Shown here: piece by piece, positions 17,262 through 26,046 of the stretch
How the letters are laid out: every line of letters begins with the position of its first letter
Numbering within the stretch: position 1 is the first letter of the stretch
Assembly: GCF_900117425.1 (NCBI RefSeq)
Contig: NZ_FPEH01000011.1
Span: 310,001-374,000 of the forward strand
Direction: 5' to 3'
DNA length: 64,000 nucleotides
DNA from: Novosphingobium sp. NDB2Meth1
GTDB lineage: Bacteria > Pseudomonadota > Alphaproteobacteria > Sphingomonadales > Sphingomonadaceae
Notes under the pieces: generated by a model
Database searches by the model: none
Seen by the model: the letters and a program-made list of their open reading frames with translations, nothing else
What the model was told of the DNA's origin: nothing
Program-made: the position numbers and the translations under genes

Positions 17262-17792
17262 TCAATCGAGCACGCGCAGCGCGTCGAACATCTGCGCGGT
17301 GGCGGCGATCCACGCAGTGATGAGGCCCCAGCCGACGGGCGTTACCTTGGCCGGATCCTTGCCCGCTTCGCTGAGTGCGGTGGAGACCCGGCGCAAGTCA
17401 CCCTGCGTGACCTGCGTCGCCGGATTGTTGGCATTGCCGGGGCCGATATCGAGCGCCTTGTCGATGAGATCGGCGGGAATGCCTTCTGCCTTGAGGCGCG
17501 GATCGAGCCCATCGCGCGCCATGCGGCCGAGCACATAGCCGAAATAGGCCTCACGCTCCTTGTCATTCAGGAACTGGTCCGCCGCACAGCGATCGACGAG
17601 AGTGTGCAGCGTATCCATCGCGGACTTGCTGCGCGTCTCGTCGAGCGTGAGCATCGAGTCCGCAAGCTGCGCGTCGAGGCCGTCCGGGGCCGCGATGACA
17701 GCACAGGCGAGCGCCTGCGGCGGGCGCGCCTGCACTGCCTGGGGCACTGTCTGGAGCAGGGCCAGCGCCAGAAGAAGAGCCGCGCGGCGCAT
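17262..17792 (-). CDS. secreted protein of unknown function
   Basis: A 176-residue protein with signal peptide (MRRAALLLALALLQTVPQAVQA). The mature sequence is largely alpha-helical with two Cys (LACAVIAA, VDRCAADQF) that could form a disulphide. It includes NDKEREAYFGYVLGRMARDGLD and a GDLRRVSTALSEAG stretch. I do not recognise the family. It starts 20 bases after the fabG stop on the same strand, so it is probably the last gene of the fabD-fabG transcript, though nothing ties it to fatty-acid synthesis. Confidence 0.72.
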   Translation of the reverse strand: MRRAALLLALALLQTVPQAVQARPPQALACAVIAAPDGLDAQLADSMLTLDETRSKSAMDTLHTLVDRCAADQFLNDKEREAYFGYVLGRMARDGLDPRLKAEGIPADLIDKALDIGPGNANNPATQVTQGDLRRVSTALSEAGKDPAKVTPVGWGLITAWIAATAQMFDALRVLD

Positions 17793-17812
17793 CTTGAGGT
17801 GCAGGGGCTGGC

Positions 17813-18577
17813 TCAGGAGAGCATCGCCATGCCGCCGTTCACATGCAAGGTCTGCCCGGTGACATAGCCCGCATCGCGGCTGGCGAGGTAGGCGACCGCC
17901 GCGCCGATGTCCCCGCCCTCGCCCATCCGGCCCATCGGGATGCGCGCGTTGAGCGCGTCCTTCTGCGCATCGGGCAGCACGTCGGTCATCGCGGTGCGGA
18001 TGAAGCCCGGGGCGACACAGTTCACCGTAATGCCGCGGCTGGCGAGTTCCTGCGCGAGGCTTTTCGACATGCCGACGAGGCCGGCCTTCGCGGCGGCGTA
18101 GTTGACCTGCCCCGGATTGCCGGTCGCGCCGACGACGCTGGTCACGGTGATGATGCGGCCGAAGCGCGCCTTCATCATCGGCTTCGAGGCCGCGCGCATC
18201 AGGCGGAAGGCGGCTTCGAGATTGACCTTGATGACCGCATCCCACTCCTCGTCCTTCATCCGCATCGCGAGGTTGTCGCGCGTGATGCCGGCGTTGTTGA
18301 CGAGGATATCGACCTTGCCGAGCGTATCGATCGCGGCAGGGACGAGATGCTCGACCTGCTCGGTGTTCGAAAGATCACAGGTGATCTCGACATGGTCGTG
18401 CCCGTAGGTGTCGTTGAGCTCTTCCCGGAAAGACCGCAATTTCGACGGATTGGTGCCCGAGAGTGCGAGGCGGGCACCCTGACGGGCCAGCGCGTGACTG
18501 ATCGCCGAGCCGATGCCGCCGGCAGCGCCGGTGACGAGGGCGGTCATCCCGGTCAAATCGAAGAGGCGGTGTTCCAT
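17813..18577 (-). CDS. fabG: 3-oxoacyl-[acyl-carrier-protein] reductase
   Basis: A 254-residue short-chain dehydrogenase. It has the NADP-binding TGAAGGIG near residue 17, the NNAG motif, catalytic Ser in TSVVGATGNPGQVNYAAAKAG and the YxxxK pair within it, and the C-terminal TGQTLHVNGGMAM typical of FabG. It reduces 3-oxoacyl-ACP to 3-hydroxyacyl-ACP in type II fatty-acid elongation. It follows fabD with 3 bases between, an arrangement usually completed by acpP; here acpP is not next in line and a small secreted protein gene follows instead. Confidence 0.95.
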   Translation of the reverse strand: MEHRLFDLTGMTALVTGAAGGIGSAISHALARQGARLALSGTNPSKLRSFREELNDTYGHDHVEITCDLSNTEQVEHLVPAAIDTLGKVDILVNNAGITRDNLAMRMKDEEWDAVIKVNLEAAFRLMRAASKPMMKARFGRIITVTSVVGATGNPGQVNYAAAKAGLVGMSKSLAQELASRGITVNCVAPGFIRTAMTDVLPDAQKDALNARIPMGRMGEGGDIGAAVAYLASRDAGYVTGQTLHVNGGMAMLS

Positions 18578-18580
18578 GGC

Positions 18581-19516
18581 TTAGAGCTCCTTCGCGAAGG
18601 CTTCGATATCGGCCATGCCGACCACGCTGGCAACTGCCACATCGGCCACAGTGCGGGTGATCATCGGGCCGACGACCTTGCCGCCGAGTTCGACGAAATG
18701 CGTGACCCCGGCAGCGCCCAGTGCGATCATGCTTTCGCGCCAGCGGACGCGGCCGGTGACTTGTTCGACGAGAAGGCGGCGGACTTCGGCAGGGTCGGTG
18801 ACGGGGGCCGCGGTGACGTTGGCCATCAGGGTCACGCGCAGGGCGCCCGGTGGGGTCTGCTCCAGCGCCTGCGCCATGGCATCGGCAGCGGGCTGCATGA
18901 GCGGGCAGTGGAACGGCGCGGACACCGGGAGCAGCATCCCGCGCTTGATACCGTGCTCCTTCACACCGGCGATCGCGCGTTCGATGGCACCGGTGTGGCC
19001 GGAAAGGACGACCTGCCCGGGGGCGTTGTCGTTGGCGACGGTGCAGACTTCGCCCGCCGCCGAAGCTTCGGCGAGCGCGGCGGCCTGATCGATCTCGGCA
19101 CCGAGCAGCGCGCACATCGCGCCCTCGCCCACCGGCACGGCGGCCTGCATCGCGGACCCGCGCAGACGCAAGAGGCGCGCGGTATCGGCAAGGCTGAAGG
19201 CCCCGGCGGCGCAAAGCGCGGTATATTCGCCGAGGCTGTGACCGGCGACGAACTGGGCCTTGTCGGCCAGCACGAGGCCGCATTCCTTTTCCAGCACGCG
19301 CAGCACGGCGATGGCATTGGCCATGATCGCGGGCTGGGCATTGGCGGTGAGCGTCAGTTCGTCCTCGGGCCCTTCGGTCATCAGCGCGAAGAGCTTCTGG
19401 CCGAGCGCATCATCGACTTCCTCGAAGACCTCGCGCGCGGCAGCACTGGCGGCGGCGAGCTCTGCGCCCATGCCCAGCTTCTGGCTGCCCTGCCCCGGAA
19501 AAACGAATGCCCGCAT
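18581..19516 (-). CDS. fabD: malonyl-CoA:ACP transacylase
   Basis: A 311-residue acyltransferase. FVFPGQGSQ opens the protein, the active-site serine lies in AGHSLGEYTAL, and the catalytic His is in VSAPFHCPLM. It transfers malonyl groups from CoA to acyl carrier protein for fatty-acid synthesis. The ATG at 19516 is chosen since AGGAG lies 7 bases upstream; the GTG and TTG codons at 19522 and 19519 are too close to that site. It forms an operon with fabG. Confidence 0.95.
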   Translation of the reverse strand: MRAFVFPGQGSQKLGMGAELAAASAAAREVFEEVDDALGQKLFALMTEGPEDELTLTANAQPAIMANAIAVLRVLEKECGLVLADKAQFVAGHSLGEYTALCAAGAFSLADTARLLRLRGSAMQAAVPVGEGAMCALLGAEIDQAAALAEASAAGEVCTVANDNAPGQVVLSGHTGAIERAIAGVKEHGIKRGMLLPVSAPFHCPLMQPAADAMAQALEQTPPGALRVTLMANVTAAPVTDPAEVRRLLVEQVTGRVRWRESMIALGAAGVTHFVELGGKVVGPMITRTVADVAVASVVGMADIEAFAKEL

Positions 19517-19545
19517 CAACACACTCCTGCTGTGAAGCCGCGCGC

Positions 19546-20370
19546 CTAGTGATTCGGCGGGGGTCCCTCAAGCCCGAATGCGACAATCTTGTTATCAATG
19601 TCGTGCCCGATATCGGCACGACCGAGGTAGGGGATGCCCGTCCGCGCGCACCAGTCGCGGGCGATGGCCTCCTCGTCGGCGCCGAAATCGACGTCGTTTT
19701 CCGGCACGTCGCCGATGCGGCCGAGACGCAGTCCGGCAATCCCATGAAGGTGCGCGGTCACGTGGAAGAACAGCCGGTCGACCGCGTAGAGGTGCTCGGA
19801 GACTTCCTCGACCAGCACGACGTGGCCGCTGAGATCGGGCATCAGCGGCGTACCGCAGAGCATGGCGAGGGTGGTAAGGTTGAAGGCGGCGCGGGGGTGG
19901 CCGTCCTGCGTCGGTTCCGCGCCGATGTGGTCTCCGGCGAGCCAGCCCAGCGTCCGCCGGACGGCTTCGGCCCCGCCCTCGCGGCGGATATCGCCGGGCA
20001 TGGGGGCGTGGACGGGTATACCGATGCCCGCCCGGTAAAGCGCGCCAAGGAGGTAGCCGGTGTCGGAATAGCCCAGGTAAATCTTGCCGCGGGCGGCCTC
20101 CCCCAATTTCGCGATGGCAGCTTCGGCAATGCGATTGGAGCCGTAGCCGCCGCGCGCGAACCAGATGGCGTCGAGAGCGGGATCGCCCGCGCATTCGAGG
20201 AAGGCTGCCAGCCGCTGCACATCGCTGCCGGCGAAATGGCCCGCCTGCAGGAAACACTGGGGGTGGAATAGGAGTTCGATGCCCGGAACATTCGCCGCAA
20301 GCGCCGTGACCGCCGCGGCGTCGTCGGGCGTGATAGGACGGGCGGGCGCGCAGATGGCGATCCTTGGCAT
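19546..20370 (-). CDS. ldcA: LD-carboxypeptidase (muramoyltetrapeptide carboxypeptidase)
   Basis: A 274-residue member of peptidase family S66. RIAICAPARPITPDD is the typical start, and FARGGYGSNRIAE contains the nucleophilic Ser. The enzyme removes the terminal D-Ala from tetrapeptides released during cell-wall turnover, giving the tripeptide that Mpl-type ligases reuse. It is divergent from a Mur-ligase gene (52 bases apart), which fits recycling strongly. The start at 20370 is preferred; the frame remains open upstream to 20535, but that would overlap the divergent ligase gene. Confidence 0.88.
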   Translation of the reverse strand: MPRIAICAPARPITPDDAAAVTALAANVPGIELLFHPQCFLQAGHFAGSDVQRLAAFLECAGDPALDAIWFARGGYGSNRIAEAAIAKLGEAARGKIYLGYSDTGYLLGALYRAGIGIPVHAPMPGDIRREGGAEAVRRTLGWLAGDHIGAEPTQDGHPRAAFNLTTLAMLCGTPLMPDLSGHVVLVEEVSEHLYAVDRLFFHVTAHLHGIAGLRLGRIGDVPENDVDFGADEEAIARDWCARTGIPYLGRADIGHDIDNKIVAFGLEGPPPNH

Positions 20371-20422
20371 GCGCCTTCCTAACCCGGTTGCGCATCGCCG
20401 CAAGGGCGCATACCGCACGGGC

Positions 20423-21853
20423 ATGAGTATGGACCTCACCGCAAGCCTGATCGACCGGCCCTGGTTCTTCTGCGGCATCGGCGGCTCGGGCATGTTGCCG
20501 CTGGCGCTGATCCTCAAGGGCAAGGGCGCGCGCATTGCCGGGTCGGACCGCAGCCGCGATCAGGGGCGAACGCCCGAAAAGTTCGCGTGGCTGGAAAGCC
20601 TTGGTCTTGATCTTCACCCGCAGGACGGCAGCGGGATTGCTTCGGCCGAGCAGATCCTTGTCGCCTCGGCTGCGGTCGAGGACACCGTGCCGGAAATGGT
20701 GCGCGCCGCGCAGCTGGGGTGCCGCAAGATGCGCCGCGCCGAATTGCTCTCCACGCTGTTCAACGCCGCGCCGGTGAGCATCGCGGTGGGCGGCACCAGC
20801 GGCAAATCGACCGTGACGGGCATGCTCGGCTGGATCCTGACCGCCTGCGGGCGCGATCCGACGATCATGAACGGCGCGGTGATGAAGAATTTCGCAGGGC
20901 CGGATGCGCCCTTCGCCAGCGCGCGGGTCGGCGGGGGTGATGCGCCGTTCGTTTCGGAAGTGGACGAGAGCGATGGTTCCATCGCCGCCTATCGCCCCAC
21001 GATTGCCGTGCTCAACAACGTCAGTCTCGATCACAAGAGCATGGAGGAACTGCGCGGCCTGTTTGGTGATTTTCTGGCCCGGGCGGGAACAGCCGTGGTC
21101 AATCTCGACGATCCGGAAAGCGCCGCGCTCGCCAGCCGGGCGTTAGGCGGTCCGCTCACTTTCGGCATAGAGTCGAGCAGGGCCGATATAAGGGTAGTCA
21201 AGGGCAGCGTGGCCGAATCGCCGCTGGGCATCGGCGCCACGATCGAACTGGGCCGCACCGGCGAGCGGCATGTCCTCTCGCTGAAAGTACCGGGACGGCA
21301 CAATCTGTCCAATGCGCTGGCGGCGCTGGCAGCGGCCCATGCTGCCGGGGTGCCGCTGCCCGACGCGGTGCGCGCGCTGGGCGACTACGCCGGCCTCGCG
21401 CGGCGATTCGATGTGGTGGGGACGAGCCCGGGCGGCGTGACGGTGATCGACGATTTCGGGCACAATCCGGAAAAGGTCGCCGCGACATTGGCAACGCTGA
21501 AGGCGCACCCGGGCCGCGTGATCGCGTTCTTCCAGCCGCACGGCTATGGCCCACTGCGGCAGATGGGTGCGGAACTGGCCGAAGTGCTGGCAACGCGGCT
21601 TGGCGCCGAGGACCAAACGATCCTGTGCGATCCGGTTTACTTCGGCGGAACGGTCGACCGCTCGGTGGGCAGCGAGCGCATAGTGAGCCTGATCCGCGCG
21701 CATGGCGGGATCGCCGAGCATATCCCGGCCCGCGCCGATTGCGCCGCGCGGATCGTGGAACTTGCCCGGTCTGGGGACCGCATCGTGATCATGGGCGCGC
21801 GCGACGACACCTTGTCCGCCTTCGCCCGTGATCTGCTGGCCCGCCTGGCTTGA
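20423..21853 (+). CDS. Mur ligase family protein, MurC/Mpl-like
   Basis: A 476-residue ATP-dependent ligase. The MurC/Mpl-type N-terminal Rossmann motif is GIGGSGM (residues 18-24), the P-loop is GGTSGKST (123-130) rather than the usual GTHGKTT, and EVDESDGS, NNVSLDH and GRHNLSNALAA follow the family. The C-terminal domain has DDFGHNPEKV in place of the usual DDYGHHP. The pairing with ldcA suggests ligation of recycled muropeptide or of an amino acid to UDP-MurNAc. The altered P-loop and changed DDFGHNP motif suggest a divergent subfamily. The ATG at 20423 or the second at 20429 could be the start. Confidence 0.82.
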   Translation: MSMDLTASLIDRPWFFCGIGGSGMLPLALILKGKGARIAGSDRSRDQGRTPEKFAWLESLGLDLHPQDGSGIASAEQILVASAAVEDTVPEMVRAAQLGCRKMRRAELLSTLFNAAPVSIAVGGTSGKSTVTGMLGWILTACGRDPTIMNGAVMKNFAGPDAPFASARVGGGDAPFVSEVDESDGSIAAYRPTIAVLNNVSLDHKSMEELRGLFGDFLARAGTAVVNLDDPESAALASRALGGPLTFGIESSRADIRVVKGSVAESPLGIGATIELGRTGERHVLSLKVPGRHNLSNALAALAAAHAAGVPLPDAVRALGDYAGLARRFDVVGTSPGGVTVIDDFGHNPEKVAATLATLKAHPGRVIAFFQPHGYGPLRQMGAELAEVLATRLGAEDQTILCDPVYFGGTVDRSVGSERIVSLIRAHGGIAEHIPARADCAARIVELARSGDRIVIMGARDDTLSAFARDLLARLA

Positions 21854-21877
21854 GTTCAGACAGGCCAGCCGGAAGGT

Positions 21878-22279
21878 TCAACCGATTGAACCGATGGCAT
21901 CAAGCAAGGATGTGGTGAGCCTGAGGCCCCGCGCCGTGAGGTTCACATAGCGGCGGCGGGCATCTTCCTGATCGGCCACGCGCACGATGAGCCCTTCACG
22001 CTCCAGCCGCGCGATCCAGCGCAGAACGGTGGTGGACGGCAGGCCCGCACCCGCGCAGACGCTGGAGACTTGCAGAGCCGTGCGGGTTCTGCGCGCGATG
22101 AACAGGTCCAGCAGGATATCCCAGCCCGGTTCGCCGAACAGGCCCTTGATCGGGCTCGCGGCGTCGCGGCGGCGACGCGCTTCATACAACATCTTGGCGA
22201 TGCGAAGGGTTTCCGCATCCAAGTCGACATGACCGTCCAAAGCCAACTCCTCGTATCGCAAGGACGCGTTCGCTTCCAA
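21878..22279 (-). CDS. MarR-type winged-helix transcriptional regulator
   Basis: A 133-residue regulator. A winged helix-turn-helix is visible: VSSVCAGAGLPSTTVLRWIARLEREGLIVRV, followed by the wing DARRRYVNLTARG. The N-terminal helix LDAETLRIAKMLYEARRRRDA probably dimerises. No ATG exists near the N-terminus; TTG at 22279 (GGAGG about 9 bases upstream) or TTG at 22261 are the candidate starts. A palindrome at 22326-22344, 47 bases upstream, is a plausible self-binding site, and sister sites precede two enzyme genes elsewhere in the window. Confidence 0.8.
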   Translation of the reverse strand: MEANASLRYEELALDGHVDLDAETLRIAKMLYEARRRRDAASPIKGLFGEPGWDILLDLFIARRTRTALQVSSVCAGAGLPSTTVLRWIARLEREGLIVRVADQEDARRRYVNLTARGLRLTTSLLDAIGSIG

Positions 22280-22325
22280 GCACTTCCGCCTCCGCCGCTG
22301 GGCATTCGGTGCTGTGGGCCTGACT

Positions 22326-22344
22326 GGTTAAACGGCCAGTTATA
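22326..22344. promoter_or_regulatory. candidate operator before the MarR-type gene
   Basis: GGTTAAACGGCCAGTTATA. Read on the minus strand it is TATAACTGGCCGTTTAACC, which aligns with the perfect palindrome at 58650-58667 (TTTAAC-TGCCCG-GTTAAA) and with 11417-11435. It lies between the MarR-type gene and the divergent oxygenase gene. Confidence 0.5.
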
Positions 22345-22573
22345 TCGTTACGCGACCTTGAATTTCTTGCGATCAATAAACCTTCGATCCGGCTATATAT
22401 GTAACCATAAGACGCAATTTAGGTAGGCCCGGCGGGGAGAAATCTAGTCCGGATCGGATTAAACTTTAGTTTTCATTAATAACTCAATGACGTGAGCATG
22501 AAGACACATTAGAACGACGGTGGCTTGCTACCTGCCACTTGGCAGAGCCGCGGTGCTGCGGCATGAGCGCGCG
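22345..22573. other. AT-rich divergent intergenic region
   Basis: This stretch between the MarR-type operator and the oxygenase start is distinctly AT-rich for this genome. It contains TATATAT at 22394-22400 and TTAA-rich runs near 22458-22490, which could be promoter elements for either flank. The string GTCCGGATCGGAT at 22447 also occurs upstream of the globin chemoreceptor. I see no gene or stable RNA structure here. Confidence 0.4.
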
Positions 22574-23251
22574 ATGATCGGATTTCGCCGTAATGCACCC
22601 GCCGCCAAGGACGCCGCAGTACTGGCCAAAGTGGGCGAGCGGGTGCGGGCGCGGCTTGATGCCGATCCCAGCGCCTATCGCCTGCCGCTCGATACGATCG
22701 AGATCTACGGGGTGGCCGATTTTTTCACCGCCGAGGAATGCGCGCGGCTGATCAGGATGGTCGACGCGGTGGCGCGGCCCTCGCCCACTTACCACAACAA
22801 CGCCGACAGCGGACGGACGAGCTACAGCGGCGATGTCGATCCGGACGATCCGTTCATCAAGATGCTGGAGCGGCGGATCGATGATCTGCTCGGCATCGAA
22901 CACGCACATGGCGAAGTGATCCAGGGCCAGCGCTATGAGCCGGGCCAGCAATTCCGCGCGCACTTCGATTACTTCGATACATCAGCGAGTTACTGGCCGA
23001 CCGAGGAAGGCCGCGGCGGGCAGCGGACGTGGACCGCCATGGGCTACCTCTCGGATGTGGAGGCCGGCGGCGAAACCGAGTTTCCCAAGGCGCCGGTCTC
23101 GGTCCCGCCGCAGAAGGGCGCGCTCTTGGTGTGGAACAACATGGGGCGCGACGGGAAGCCCAACCCGCTGACGATGCACGCCGGTCGGCCGGTGGAGCGC
23201 GGCGTCAAGTATATCGTGACGAAGTGGTACCGCGCGCGGCCGTGGTATTAG
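22574..23251 (+). CDS. 2-oxoglutarate/Fe(II) oxygenase, prolyl 4-hydroxylase-like
   Basis: A 225-residue protein from the ATG at 22574 (an in-frame GTG at 22520 would add 18 residues; neither has a strong ribosome-binding site). The double-stranded beta-helix motifs are present: HFDYFD provides the His and Asp iron ligands, and TMHAGRPVERGVKYIVTKWYR provides the distal His and the Lys that binds 2-oxoglutarate. It resembles the P4Hc/bacterial prolyl hydroxylase group that modifies protein side chains; the target is unknown. It is divergent from the MarR-type gene. Confidence 0.85.
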   Translation: MIGFRRNAPAAKDAAVLAKVGERVRARLDADPSAYRLPLDTIEIYGVADFFTAEECARLIRMVDAVARPSPTYHNNADSGRTSYSGDVDPDDPFIKMLERRIDDLLGIEHAHGEVIQGQRYEPGQQFRAHFDYFDTSASYWPTEEGRGGQRTWTAMGYLSDVEAGGETEFPKAPVSVPPQKGALLVWNNMGRDGKPNPLTMHAGRPVERGVKYIVTKWYRARPWY

Positions 23252-23356
23252 GAGGGACAGCGTGGGAATGGCCGTCTTTCAGCGCCGGCAGCAGTGCGTT
23301 CATCTCGCTGAAAGGCTGCGCCGCTATAACCTTGTGGTAAGATTTGAGGGCACGCC

Positions 23357-23548
23357 GTGCATAACCAGAGCTTTCTCAAGGGTCTGATGATCGGAGCTCC
23401 ACTGTCGCTGCTGCTCTGGTGCGGCATTGGCTTCGTCGCGCTGCATGAAATACCCACGCATGACCGGCACCTTGTGACCATTGAAGTTCACAAGCTGGCA
23501 CATGCCGTGCGGCATCGGGCAAAGAGCCTGGAAACGATGTTTGGCTGA
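23357..23548 (+). CDS. small single-pass membrane protein, unknown
   Basis: A 63-residue frame with GTG start and GAGGG about 6 bases upstream. It has one hydrophobic helix (GLMIGAPLSLLLWCGIGFVAL) followed by a His/Lys-rich basic tail. I recognise no family, and short frames like this can be spurious. The support is the ribosome-binding site, the plausible membrane segment, and the hairpin at 23561-23578 just after its stop. Confidence 0.42.
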   Translation: MHNQSFLKGLMIGAPLSLLLWCGIGFVALHEIPTHDRHLVTIEVHKLAHAVRHRAKSLETMFG

Positions 23549-23560
23549 CGATGCCCCGGC

Positions 23561-23578
23561 GCCGCAGCCCGCTGCGGC
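23561..23578. terminator. hairpin between convergent genes
   Basis: GCCGCAG-cccg-CTGCGGC is a perfect 7-bp GC-rich stem with a 4-base loop. It lies between the stops of the small membrane gene (23548) and the lysyl-tRNA synthetase gene (23585). There is no T-run, so it may only assist termination in either direction. Confidence 0.45.
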
Positions 23579-23584
23579 CCGTGC

Positions 23585-25228
23585 TCATTGCGCCGGCAGG
23601 TCCACCCCTTCCAGCGCCTCGGCGATCAGCCGCCGCGTCCCCGCGATGCCGTAGAGCGCGATGAAGCTGCCCATGCGGGGGCCCTGGCTGGAGCCGAGCA
23701 GGGTTTCGTAAAGCGCCTTGAACCAATCGCGCAGCGCGCCGATGCCGTAGTGCGGGTCCTTGCCGATTTCATAGACGAGGGTCTGGAGGTCTTCGGCGCT
23801 GGCGCTGTCGTCGGTGGCGGCGAGTTCGGCGTCGAGCGCGGCGAGCGCGGCGGCCTCGTTCGGTTCGGGCTTGCGGCGCTTGAGCGTCGGGGCGACGAAA
23901 TCGCGGTTGTAAGCCAAGGCTGACGTAACCAGCGTATCGAGCGCGGGATGCGCGGCGGGGTCGGCGTTTTCGACATAGTTGCCGAGGTAGGACCAGACTT
24001 GCGCCCGCGTCGCAGCTGCGCCGAGCACGCCGACGAGGTTGAGCAGCAGGCCGTAAGTGACGGGCAGCGTATCGCCGTCCCCGCCGTGGTAGCCGTTGGC
24101 GCGCAGCAGGTGCCAGACGGGGTTGCCGAGCTGCTGCTCGATCGGCTGGCTGGGCAGCTTTTCGCGGAACTGCCAGTATTCGTCGACCGCGCGGGGGATC
24201 ACGCCGGCGTGGAGCGATTTGGCGCTCTTGGGCTCGCGGAACAGGTAGAAGCCAAGGCTTTCCTCGCTGCCGTATTCGAGCCACTGCTCGATGGTGAGGC
24301 CGTTGCCCTTGGACTTGGAGATCTTCTCGCCGTTCTCGTCGAGGAACAGCTCGTAGATCAGGCCTTCGGGGCGCCTGCCGCCGAGGACCTGCGTGATGCG
24401 GCCCGACTGAGTGACGCTGTCGGTCAGGTCCTTGCCGCACATCTCGTAATCGACGCCGAGCGCGCACCAGCGCATCGCCCAATCGACCTTCCACTGCAGC
24501 TTGGACTTGCCGCCGAGGATCGACTGGACGACCGTCTCGCCCTGATCCTCGAACCGCACGAGGCCCGCCTCGGCATCGACGACTTCGACCGGCACCTGCA
24601 GGACTTCGCCGTTCTTCTCGCTGATCGGAAGGACCGGCGAATAGGTGCGGCGGCGTTCCTCGCGCAAGGTCGGGAGCATGATGTCCATGATCGCATCATA
24701 CTTGCGCAGCACGTTCTTCAGCGCATCGTCGAAGGCGCCCGAATTGTAGCGATCGCTCGCCGAGACGAATTCGTACTCGAAGCCGAAGCGGTCGAGAAAG
24801 TCGCACAGCATCGCGTTGTTGTGGTGCGCGAAGCTTTCGAACTTGCCGAAGGGATCGGGAATGCGCGTCAGCGGGTGGCCGAGCTTTTCGGCGAGCACCT
24901 GCTTGTTCGGCACGTTATCGGGCACTTTGCGCAGGCCGTCCATGTCGTCCGAGAAGGCGACGAGGCGCGTGGGGTGGCCGCCGGTGAGCGTCTCATAGGC
25001 GCGGCGGACGAGCGTGGTGCGCAGCACTTCCTGGAAGGTGCCGATATGCGGAAGGCCCGAGGGGCCGTAGCCCGTCTCGAACAGCACGGGGACGAGATTG
25101 CCCGCCGCATCGCGCTTGCCGCCAGGGAAGCGTTTGACCAGCTTGCGCGCTTCCTCGAACGGCCATGCCTTGGAAGTCTGGCTGGCAGTGAAGACATCAA
25201 GCGGGGCGGGGTTTTCGGCGTTTTCCAT
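23585..25228 (-). CDS. lysK: lysyl-tRNA synthetase, class I
   Basis: A 547-residue class I (archaeal-type) lysyl-tRNA synthetase: GPSGLPHIGTF (residues 56-65) is the HIGH-like motif and KISKSKGN the KMSKS-like motif. It charges tRNA-Lys with lysine. Most bacteria use the unrelated class II LysRS; the class I form is characteristic of alphaproteobacteria, spirochaetes and archaea. The ATG at 25228 is chosen because GGGAG lies 6 bases upstream, and it begins MENAENPAPLDVF. Confidence 0.94.
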   Translation of the reverse strand: MENAENPAPLDVFTASQTSKAWPFEEARKLVKRFPGGKRDAAGNLVPVLFETGYGPSGLPHIGTFQEVLRTTLVRRAYETLTGGHPTRLVAFSDDMDGLRKVPDNVPNKQVLAEKLGHPLTRIPDPFGKFESFAHHNNAMLCDFLDRFGFEYEFVSASDRYNSGAFDDALKNVLRKYDAIMDIMLPTLREERRRTYSPVLPISEKNGEVLQVPVEVVDAEAGLVRFEDQGETVVQSILGGKSKLQWKVDWAMRWCALGVDYEMCGKDLTDSVTQSGRITQVLGGRRPEGLIYELFLDENGEKISKSKGNGLTIEQWLEYGSEESLGFYLFREPKSAKSLHAGVIPRAVDEYWQFREKLPSQPIEQQLGNPVWHLLRANGYHGGDGDTLPVTYGLLLNLVGVLGAAATRAQVWSYLGNYVENADPAAHPALDTLVTSALAYNRDFVAPTLKRRKPEPNEAAALAALDAELAATDDSASAEDLQTLVYEIGKDPHYGIGALRDWFKALYETLLGSSQGPRMGSFIALYGIAGTRRLIAEALEGVDLPAQ

Positions 25229-25331
25229 AGCGCGCTCCCTTTTGCGGATGGCCCCCTTCAGCGCAAGGAAAAGCTTGTGTGCTGCCCGCCGCAATCGCTA
25301 CCCAGCAGGCAAACAGGGTTTGGGAGACACT

Positions 25332-26012
25332 ATGGAATACGATGAGGTCATGCTCGGGCGGCGCAGCATCCGGGGCTACAAGCCCGATCCGGTGCCGCGC
25401 AAGCTGATCGAGGAGATCCTCCATATCGCGATGCGCGCGCCGACTTCGATGAACACGCAGCCGTGGAATTTCTACGTGATCACCGGCGAGCCGCTGCAGC
25501 GCATCCGGCAGGGCAATACCGAACGCATTCTGGCAGGCGTTCCGGACAGCCGCGAGTTCCGCAAGGGCCAGCCGTTTGCGGGCGTGCACCGCGAGCGGCA
25601 GATCGGCGTGGCCAAGCAGCTGTTTGCCGCCATGGGCATCGCCCGCGACGACGCGGAGATGCGGCAGGACTGGGTGCTGCGCGGTTTCCGCCAGTTCGAC
25701 GCGCCGGTCTGCGTGATCGTGACCTATGACAAGGTGCTGGAAGGCAGCGACGACACCCCCTTCGATTGCGGCGGCGTGGTCAATGCGCTGGTCAACGCGG
25801 CATGGTCGCGCGGGCTCGGCACGGTGATCAACAGCCAGGGCATCATGCAGAGCCCGGTGGTGCGCGAACATGCCGGGATCGCCGACGATCAGGTGATCAT
25901 GAAAAGCATCGCGCTGGGATGGCCGGACGAGAGCTTCCCCGCCAATGCGGTGGTCTCCGAACGCAAGTCCGTCGCGGAGGCAGCGACGTTCGTGGGTTTT
26001 GGCGACACGTAA
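25332..26012 (+). CDS. nitroreductase family protein
   Basis: A 226-residue FMN-dependent oxidoreductase. The FMN-contacting RRSIRGYKPDPV at residues 10-21 and APTSMNTQPWNFYVITG (residues 37-53) are typical, and IALGWPDESFPAN closes the fold. It would reduce nitro, quinone or flavin substrates with NAD(P)H; the native substrate is unknown. The ATG at 25332 follows GGGAG at a good distance. It is divergent from the lysyl-tRNA synthetase gene. A second, different nitroreductase is at 57974-58645. Confidence 0.9.
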   Translation: MEYDEVMLGRRSIRGYKPDPVPRKLIEEILHIAMRAPTSMNTQPWNFYVITGEPLQRIRQGNTERILAGVPDSREFRKGQPFAGVHRERQIGVAKQLFAAMGIARDDAEMRQDWVLRGFRQFDAPVCVIVTYDKVLEGSDDTPFDCGGVVNALVNAAWSRGLGTVINSQGIMQSPVVREHAGIADDQVIMKSIALGWPDESFPANAVVSERKSVAEAATFVGFGDT

Positions 26013-26046
26013 CGCGGCGATAACCGGCTTGTGGCATCATCACCGC

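Noticed and set aside
22520..22573. GTG start adding 18 residues to the oxygenase
   Set aside because: No ribosome-binding site, and the extra residues look unlike the family; the ATG at 22574 is kept, with moderate certainty.
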